NCBI GenBank assembly: GCA_017417465.1
Contig: JAFPZD010000265.1
Coordinates: 1-57,250, forward strand
DNA from: Prevotella sp.
Lineage (GTDB): Bacteria > Bacteroidota > Bacteroidia > Bacteroidales > Bacteroidaceae
Length of the DNA stretch: 57,250 nt
Direction: 5' to 3'
Positions 52,380 to 57,250 of the stretch are shown one piece after another. The notes under the pieces are model-generated. The model was not told the origin of the DNA. It saw only the letters and a list, made by a program, of their open reading frames with translations, and made no database searches. Positions within the stretch are counted from its first letter, which is position 1; each line of letters begins with the position of its first letter. Position numbers and translations under genes: made by a program.

Positions 52380-54524
52380 ATGACTCCAGATATTTTTACA
52401 ACACTGATTGCCCAGAGCCTGAACCTGAACTTGGAGGCTGTGCGCAATACGCTGGCCTTGCTGGCCGAAGGCTGTACCATTCCATTTATCTCACGTTATC
52501 GCAAGGAGCGCACCGGCGCCCTCGACGAAGTGCAGATTGCCGCCATCAGCGACGAGAACGAGCGGCTGCAGGACATTGCGAAGCGCAAAGAGACCGTCGT
52601 CAAGACGATTACTGAACAGGGAAAGATGACGCCTGAGCTGCAACAACGCATTGCCGACTGCTGGGATGCCACAGAGCTGGAAGACATCTACCTGCCATAC
52701 AAGCCACGCCGTCGTACACGTGCGCAGGTGGCTCGTGAGCAGGGGCTTGAGCCGTTGGCCCTCGTCTTGCTACAGCAACACACACGTGACCCTGAGCAAG
52801 CTGCCCTGCCGTTCGTTGTGGGCGATGTTGGCGATGTGGAGACTGCCCTGAAAGGGGCGCAGGACATCATTGCCGAGATGGTCAGTGAGGATGAGCGTTC
52901 ACGCCAACAGCTGCGTGGCAGCTACCGTCGCACGGCCATCATCACATCGAAAGTGGTCAAAGCCAAGGCTGACAGTGACGAGGCCGCTAAGTACAGCGAC
53001 TACTTCGACTGGCAGGAACCACTGCGGCGCTGCTCCAGCCACCGCCTGCTGGCCATGCGTAGAGGCGAGAGCGAGGGCATCCTGCGACTGAGCATCGACC
53101 CTGTCAGTGATGAGGAGTGCATCGATCGTCTGAAGCGTCATTATGTTTATGGCAACACACCCTGTGGGCGCTTGGTCGGTGAGGCCGTGGAGGACGGCTA
53201 CAAACGGCTGCTGAAGCCCAGCATCGAGACCGAGTTCAACAATCTGAGCAAGGAGAAGGCCGACGAGGAGGCCATTCGTGTGTTTGCTGAGAACCTGCGG
53301 CAGCTGCTCCTTGGCGCACCGCTGGGGCAGAAGCGCGTGATGGGCATCGACCCAGGATTCCGTACGGGTTGTAAGGTGGTGTGCCTTGATGCGCAGGGTA
53401 ACCTGTTGCACCATGAGGCCATCTTCCCACACCCTCCAGTGAATAAGCGCATGCAGGCTACCGTTCATCTTCAGCAGATGCTGCGCGACTACCAAGTGGA
53501 GGCTATTGCTATTGGCAATGGCACTGCCAGCCGTGAGACGAAAGCCTTTGTGGAAGACGCCAAAGAAGCTTCTGTGCCAGTCTTTGTGGTCTCTGAGGAC
53601 GGCGCATCGGTCTATTCGGCATCGAAGGTGGCACGCGACGAGTTCCCCGACGAGGATGTCACTGTCCGTGGGGCTGTTTCCATAGGTCGACGACTGATGG
53701 ACCCGCTGGCTGAGCTCGTGAAGATTGACCCAAAGAGCATCGGGGTAGGGCAGTACCAGCACGACGTAGACCAGACAAAGTTGAAGCATCAGCTCGACCA
53801 GACCGTTGAGTTTTGCGTTAATCAGGTGGGCGTCAACCTCAACACGGCTTCGCAGCACTTGTTGCAATATGTCAGTGGTCTGGGACCTGCACTGGCGAAG
53901 AACATTGTGGACTACCGCCGTGAAAACGGGGCGTTCACCTCACGCTCACAGCTGAAGAAGGTGCCCCGACTGGGACCTGCCGCCTTCGAACAGTGTGCAG
54001 GCTTCCTGCGAATACCCAATGCCAAGAACCCGCTCGACAACAGTGCCGTGCATCCTGAGCGCTATGCCGTTGTTGAGCAGATAGCCCACGACAGTGGCTG
54101 TGCTGTCAGCGATCTGGTGGGCACTGGCAAGGAGGCTTCGGAGCTTCGCGCGCGCGTAAATATAAATAGGTATGTTACCGATGAGGTGGGATTGCCCACA
54201 CTGACAGATATCATGCAGGAACTGGAAAAACCAGGGCGTGATCCACGTGAGCAGCTCGAGGAATTCGAGTTCGACAATCGCGTACAGACCATTGACGATC
54301 TGGATGAAGGCATGATACTGCCAGGCATCGTGACAAACATCACCAATTTTGGCGCTTTCGTCGACATCGGTGTCCATCAGGACGGTCTTGTACACATATC
54401 GCAGATAGCCAACCGCCGCATCGCTCATCCTACGGACGTGCTGCGCCTGCACCAGCATGTTGAAGTGAAGGTACTTGAAGTGGATCGTCGGCGCAATCGC
54501 ATCTCGCTCACCATGAAGCTATGA
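52380..54524 (+). CDS. tex: Tex-family RNA-binding transcription accessory protein
   Basis: A 714-aa protein. The N-terminal helical region (about 1-310) is followed by a YqgF-type RNase H-like domain (GIDPGFRTGCKVVCLD, about residue 322), a helix-hairpin-helix region (LNTASQHLLQYVSGLGPALA, about 485-505) and a C-terminal S1 RNA-binding domain (about 640-714; PGIVTNITNFGAFVDIGVHQDGLV). Tex binds nucleic acids and RNA polymerase and affects transcription and stress tolerance. Its start codon touches a spacer repeat. Confidence 0.95.
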   Translation: MTPDIFTTLIAQSLNLNLEAVRNTLALLAEGCTIPFISRYRKERTGALDEVQIAAISDENERLQDIAKRKETVVKTITEQGKMTPELQQRIADCWDATELEDIYLPYKPRRRTRAQVAREQGLEPLALVLLQQHTRDPEQAALPFVVGDVGDVETALKGAQDIIAEMVSEDERSRQQLRGSYRRTAIITSKVVKAKADSDEAAKYSDYFDWQEPLRRCSSHRLLAMRRGESEGILRLSIDPVSDEECIDRLKRHYVYGNTPCGRLVGEAVEDGYKRLLKPSIETEFNNLSKEKADEEAIRVFAENLRQLLLGAPLGQKRVMGIDPGFRTGCKVVCLDAQGNLLHHEAIFPHPPVNKRMQATVHLQQMLRDYQVEAIAIGNGTASRETKAFVEDAKEASVPVFVVSEDGASVYSASKVARDEFPDEDVTVRGAVSIGRRLMDPLAELVKIDPKSIGVGQYQHDVDQTKLKHQLDQTVEFCVNQVGVNLNTASQHLLQYVSGLGPALAKNIVDYRRENGAFTSRSQLKKVPRLGPAAFEQCAGFLRIPNAKNPLDNSAVHPERYAVVEQIAHDSGCAVSDLVGTGKEASELRARVNINRYVTDEVGLPTLTDIMQELEKPGRDPREQLEEFEFDNRVQTIDDLDEGMILPGIVTNITNFGAFVDIGVHQDGLVHISQIANRRIAHPTDVLRLHQHVEVKVLEVDRRRNRISLTMKL

Positions 54525-54526
54525 TT

Positions 54527-54636
54527 CCTCTCGGAGAAGTCCATGGGTCCTCTCGGAGAAGTCTGTGAGTCTTCTCGGAGAAGTCCATGGTTTCTCTCGG
54601 AGAAGTCTGTGAGTCCTCTCCGAGTAGACTATTCGG
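54527..54636 (+). repeat. Five exact 22-bp tandem units after tex
   Basis: Units start at 54527, 54549, 54571, 54593 and 54615. The core TCTCGGAGAAGTC is shared; the following 8 bases alternate between CCATGGGT-like and CTGTGAGT forms, giving a 44-bp higher-order period. Unit 5 is diverged. The period equals that of the 28.8-kb array. Confidence 0.9.
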
Positions 54637-54668
54637 ATATAATAGGGAATAAATCTATTCTACTTTAC

Positions 54669-54705
54669 CTCCTCATCTCCTCATCTCCTCATCTCCTCAC
54701 CTCCC
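54669..54705 (+). repeat. CTCATCTC octamer repeats
   Basis: Four to five units between tex and the convergent gene, preceded by TCTATTCTACTTTACC, which also begins the spacer after the barrel gene at 33661. Confidence 0.8.
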
Positions 54706-54711
54706 AAAAAA

Positions 54712-55350
54712 TCACTCACTGATGGCCTTCAGCAGTTGGAGAAGGCTGCTTTCACTCTGCCAGCTGAAATCGGGCAAACCAATGATGCGCTTCATCATCG
54801 TGCGCTGCTCCTTGCTGATTTTGCGCATCAGTTCGCGTTCGTGCACTTTTACGAACGCTCCATCGAGCAGATAATAATAGTGGCGAAATACAGGCAGCTT
54901 GTAGTCGTCCTCATTGTTGAGGTCGACGGTGGAAGTGCTCAACTGGTCACCCCCAAAAGTGACGCTGCTGATATTCACGTTGTTGCGAAGATTACGCTCG
55001 TAGGTTTCCTGATCGAAAAGCTCGATACAAAACAAGCGGTTCTTGCCAACCGAGTCGATGAGGAATGCCAATTGTCCATTGAGGTTCACGAATGAGCGAT
55101 CGTCGAAGTCAACAGCCACAATGTTCTCCATGTTGGCCTCCATCGTATACTCGCCCTTCAAGTAGAGTAGGGAACTATTCTTCAGGAAGACGTTGGTCAA
55201 CGACTGTTTCAGCGTACGCCCGTCCTTCAGGGTGATGGTTGAGGGCCTGAACTCACGATAGAGGGTTGCCATCGTTGTACGCTTCTGAGCGGTCAGCGAC
55301 AATGAGAGTAGCAGAAACAGGGAGATGCAGAGTGAAAGCCTTTTAGTCAT
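54712..55350 (-). CDS. Secreted hypothetical protein
   Basis: A 212-aa protein with a signal peptide (MTKRLSLCISLFLLLSLSLTAQ). The body is beta-rich in its first half (STITLKDGRTLKQSLTNVFLKNSSLLYLKG) and becomes helical and basic near the end (ELMRKISKEQRTMMKRIIG). I recall similar unannotated proteins in Bacteroidales but no named family. It ends close to the tex repeats (convergent) and starts just downstream of the tRNA-Asp pair. Confidence 0.75.
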   Translation of the reverse strand: MTKRLSLCISLFLLLSLSLTAQKRTTMATLYREFRPSTITLKDGRTLKQSLTNVFLKNSSLLYLKGEYTMEANMENIVAVDFDDRSFVNLNGQLAFLIDSVGKNRLFCIELFDQETYERNLRNNVNISSVTFGGDQLSTSTVDLNNEDDYKLPVFRHYYYLLDGAFVKVHERELMRKISKEQRTMMKRIIGLPDFSWQSESSLLQLLKAISE

Positions 55351-55407
55351 AATCTTATCTACTTAAAAAGCCCATCGATTGCTATGAATCAATGAGCCTT
55401 TAGTTTG

Positions 55408-55481
55408 CGGTGCGTACGAGATTCGAACTCGTGACCTCCTGCGTGACAGGCAGGCATTCTAACCTACTGAACTAACGCACC
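55408..55481 (-). tRNA. tRNA-Asp (GTC), copy 2
   Basis: A 74-base cloverleaf on the - strand. The acceptor stem GGTGCGT pairs with ACGCACC, with discriminator G as expected for Asp. The anticodon stem CCTGC/GCAGG encloses loop CTGTCAC with anticodon GTC; the T arm has GTTCGAATC. CCA is not encoded. Identical to the copy at 55518-55591. Confidence 0.96.
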
Positions 55482-55517
55482 TCCTTCATTTATACCCTTT
55501 GCAATCAGCGAACCGTG

Positions 55518-55591
55518 CGGTGCGTACGAGATTCGAACTCGTGACCTCCTGCGTGACAGGCAGGCATTCTAACCTACTGAACTAACGCACC
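55518..55591 (-). tRNA. tRNA-Asp (GTC), copy 1
   Basis: Identical in sequence to 55408-55481 and 36 bases upstream of it in the direction of transcription, so the two are probably cut from one precursor. Confidence 0.96.
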
Positions 55592-55618
55592 TCGTGGTCG
55601 TTTCGCTGTTTGCGGGTG

Positions 55619-55650
55619 CAAAGGTATAAACTTTTTTTGGATTAGAGAAA
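55619..55650 (-). promoter_or_regulatory. Promoter of the tRNA-Asp pair
   Basis: On the - strand TACCTTTG (55619-55626), with TTTC (55647-55650) at the -33 position, 20 bases apart. The first tRNA begins about 28 bases downstream. Confidence 0.7.
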
Positions 55651-55782
55651 TATTTCCCGATAAAGTTTCAGAGTTTAACATCCTTAAACAGTTCGGGCGT
55701 CGTCTTCGAAGTGCACCCGTCGTAGTTTGGGAAGTGCTTCTTCGAGAGAAAGAAAGTGCAAAATATTAAAAATGCCCTTTTT

Positions 55783-55814
55783 TTTGGCCGTTTCAGTTTT
55801 ATTATGTAACTTTG
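55783..55814 (+). promoter_or_regulatory. Promoter of the BspA-like gene
   Basis: TTTG at 55783-55786, 20-base spacer, TAACTTTG at 55807-55814; ATG at 55843. Confidence 0.82.
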
Positions 55815-55842
55815 CAGACAAATCATTTAATAGATATAAGTT

Positions 55843-57250
55843 ATGAAAAGGATTCTGTTATTTCTGCTCTGCATGTTGACTGGCATGCAGTCGATGAAAG
55901 GTGCAGTTAAAAGTGAGGCGTATGTTGAATTCACGGCTGAGGACTCAACCTTGACATTCCGTTATGACAATAAAAGGGAGTCAAGAACTGGTATCGTCTT
56001 TGATTTGAATAAAGTGAATATAACCCAAGGTGCTTCCTCTGCTACACATGTTTTTAGTGATGAACCAGTTTGGTATTCAACCAAAGTCTCTAAACTTGTT
56101 AAAAAAGTTGTGATCGAACCGATGTTTGCAGCTAATAGTTGGCCCTCGACCACACATAAGTGGTTCGCCGATATGGAAAACCTTGAGAGTATTATCGGAT
56201 TGGAAGGACTCAAAACGGGTGCTGTTCTTGACATGAGTTACATGTTTGCAAACACAAAGTTGCGTGAGCTCAACTTGAGTAACTTTATTGTTTGGAGAGT
56301 ATATTCCATGTTTAATATGTTCAGTGGTTGTTCAAATCTGGAGTCGCTTGATTTGGGTTTTTCTGAAGAAGGAAATGCAAGATTCGAGACGCTATACATG
56401 GATTGCATGTTTAAGGACTGCAGTCGTCTGACGAGTCTCGACCTGAGTCACTTCCATTTCTATAGACTGGAAAACACGACTTCAATGTTCATGGGTTGTT
56501 CGAGTCTTGAAAAGATTTATGTCAACACCGAATGGGACGTCTCAGGCATTACTTCGGCTGATTCTTACAATATGTTCTATGGCTGTAGCAGCCTTATGGG
56601 AGGTTCTGGTACTGTTTACGACGAGAATCATGTTGACGCCCTATACGCCCACATTGACGGGGGCACGTCAAATCCGGGTTACTTGAGATTATGGAAGGAG
56701 GAAAAGGCGTATGTGTCGTTTTCCGCCTTAACGTCAACGCTGTCATTCCACTACGATCGGGACTATGACAACAACATGCCAGGAACCACCTATTATGATT
56801 TGAACAGCGCTACATACGAAAAACCCATGTGGGTCGATGATGGAACAAGTAGAAGGGTTTCCTCTGTGGTGTTCGACCCCTCGTTTGCCGTGGTTACTCC
56901 TACGACTACCTTTGAGTGGTTTTTCAATATGCGGTTGTTGAATTCTATCAAAGGTCTTCAATACCTCAATACCGGACAAGTGACGATCATGCGCGAAATG
57001 TTTTCTCACTGTGAGATGCTGAAGCACCTTGATCTTAGCCTTTTTGACACTCAGAATGTGACTGATATGGCAAAAATGTTCCAGAGTTGTCAAGCCATTA
57101 AAACCCTTGACCTGAAGAGTTTTGACACAGGGCAGGTTACAAACATGGAACAGATGTTCGCCCAGTGCGAGGAACTGCAGTTTATTCTTGTCAGCGACAA
57201 GTGGAGTAGGTCGAGCCTGAGTAAGTCGGACGGCATGTTCACCGACTGCA
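55843..57250 (+). CDS. BspA-like (DUF285) surface protein, partial
   Basis: The frame runs from ATG 55843 to the window end (469 codons, no stop), so the protein is cut. A signal peptide (MKRILLFLLCMLTGMQSMKG) is followed by two similar halves, each beginning with a strand set (YVEFTAEDSTLTFRYDN; YVSFSALTSTLSFHYDR) and continuing with DUF285 leucine-rich units of about 23 residues (MFxxCSxLxxLDLSxFxTxxVTxM, broken by variation). In the related BspA proteins such repeats mediate adhesion to host proteins or other bacteria. The gene is clearly more AT-rich and less codon-biased than the housekeeping genes, which fits horizontal gain or relaxed expression. Confidence 0.9.
   Translation, partial: MKRILLFLLCMLTGMQSMKGAVKSEAYVEFTAEDSTLTFRYDNKRESRTGIVFDLNKVNITQGASSATHVFSDEPVWYSTKVSKLVKKVVIEPMFAANSWPSTTHKWFADMENLESIIGLEGLKTGAVLDMSYMFANTKLRELNLSNFIVWRVYSMFNMFSGCSNLESLDLGFSEEGNARFETLYMDCMFKDCSRLTSLDLSHFHFYRLENTTSMFMGCSSLEKIYVNTEWDVSGITSADSYNMFYGCSSLMGGSGTVYDENHVDALYAHIDGGTSNPGYLRLWKEEKAYVSFSALTSTLSFHYDRDYDNNMPGTTYYDLNSATYEKPMWVDDGTSRRVSSVVFDPSFAVVTPTTTFEWFFNMRLLNSIKGLQYLNTGQVTIMREMFSHCEMLKHLDLSLFDTQNVTDMAKMFQSCQAIKTLDLKSFDTGQVTNMEQMFAQCEELQFILVSDKWSRSSLSKSDGMFTDC

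Overview
The window reads as a chromosomal segment from a Bacteroidales bacterium, most likely a gut or oral Prevotella-type organism (inference). The grounds are repeated promoters of the form TTTG-N20-TAnnTTTG, near-absence of strong Shine-Dalgarno sites, Bacteroidetes-style gene sets (ileS-dksA-lspA-DUF4296; OadG with a lamin-tail-like region; DUF3256; S16 with a long tail; BspA-type repeats) and moderately high GC in coding DNA with AT-rich spacers.

Layout. (1) Positions 1-6430 are an accessory island. A perfect 30-bp inverted repeat (160-189 and 6397-6426) encloses a MntA/HepT toxin-antitoxin pair, an unrecognised 401-aa protein, an iteron-like repeat cluster, a small possible OB-fold protein, an unknown 167-aa protein, a VirE-N/BT4734-type protein and a DUF3987-type P-loop protein. 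(2) 6.6-15.4 kb is a core block on the + strand: ileS, a cysteine-less dksA-like gene, lspA, a DUF4296 lipoprotein, a small overlapping gene, a nucleoside-type MFS transporter, a DUF151 nuclease, rsmE and DUF3256. (3) 15.5-20.7 kb is on the - strand: a small secreted protein, an L,D-transpeptidase lipoprotein, an ECF sigma factor, an anti-sigma-like protein and a Spy-like protein run as one tightly packed operon, followed by rnz and mazG. (4) 20.8-28.3 kb: valS, an AspT/YidE-type transporter, and the gamma, biotin-carrier and beta parts of a sodium-pumping decarboxylase (no alpha subunit here). (5) 28.3-29.3 kb is a 1.1-kb gene-free block built of nested inverted repeats, a 16-unit array of about 22 bp and a REP-like palindrome. 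(6) 29.4-42.8 kb is a candidate secondary-metabolite locus: SpoIIE-type phosphatase with its own HATPase domain, STAS antagonist, outer-membrane barrel protein, a 2557-aa C-A-T-C-A-T-R nonribosomal peptide synthetase and a MATE exporter. (7) 43.0-46.5 kb: leuA-leuC-leuD. (8) 46.9-54.5 kb: rhaM and a glycosyltransferase (-), then rpsP, a UvrD/PcrA helicase, a PfkB kinase and tex (+). (9) 54.7-57.25 kb: a secreted hypothetical protein, two identical tRNA-Asp genes and the start of a BspA-like surface protein cut off by the window end.

The most unusual signal crosses all regions. Short-period (7-, 8- and 10-bp) repeats and GC-rich palindromes that look like ordinary intergenic filler also sit in frame inside genes: at least seven places in the NRPS, and in the SpoIIE protein, MATE protein, barrel protein, mazG and both ends of lspA. 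One 31-bp stretch inside the first adenylation domain is identical to the spacer repeat at the end of the MATE gene, and a 21-bp stretch later in the same domain is identical to the spacer before the barrel gene. This looks like a repeat family that spreads through spacers and through permissive loops of proteins, comparable in logic to Rickettsia palindromic elements. I read everything by eye; domain calls rest on motifs, not on searches.
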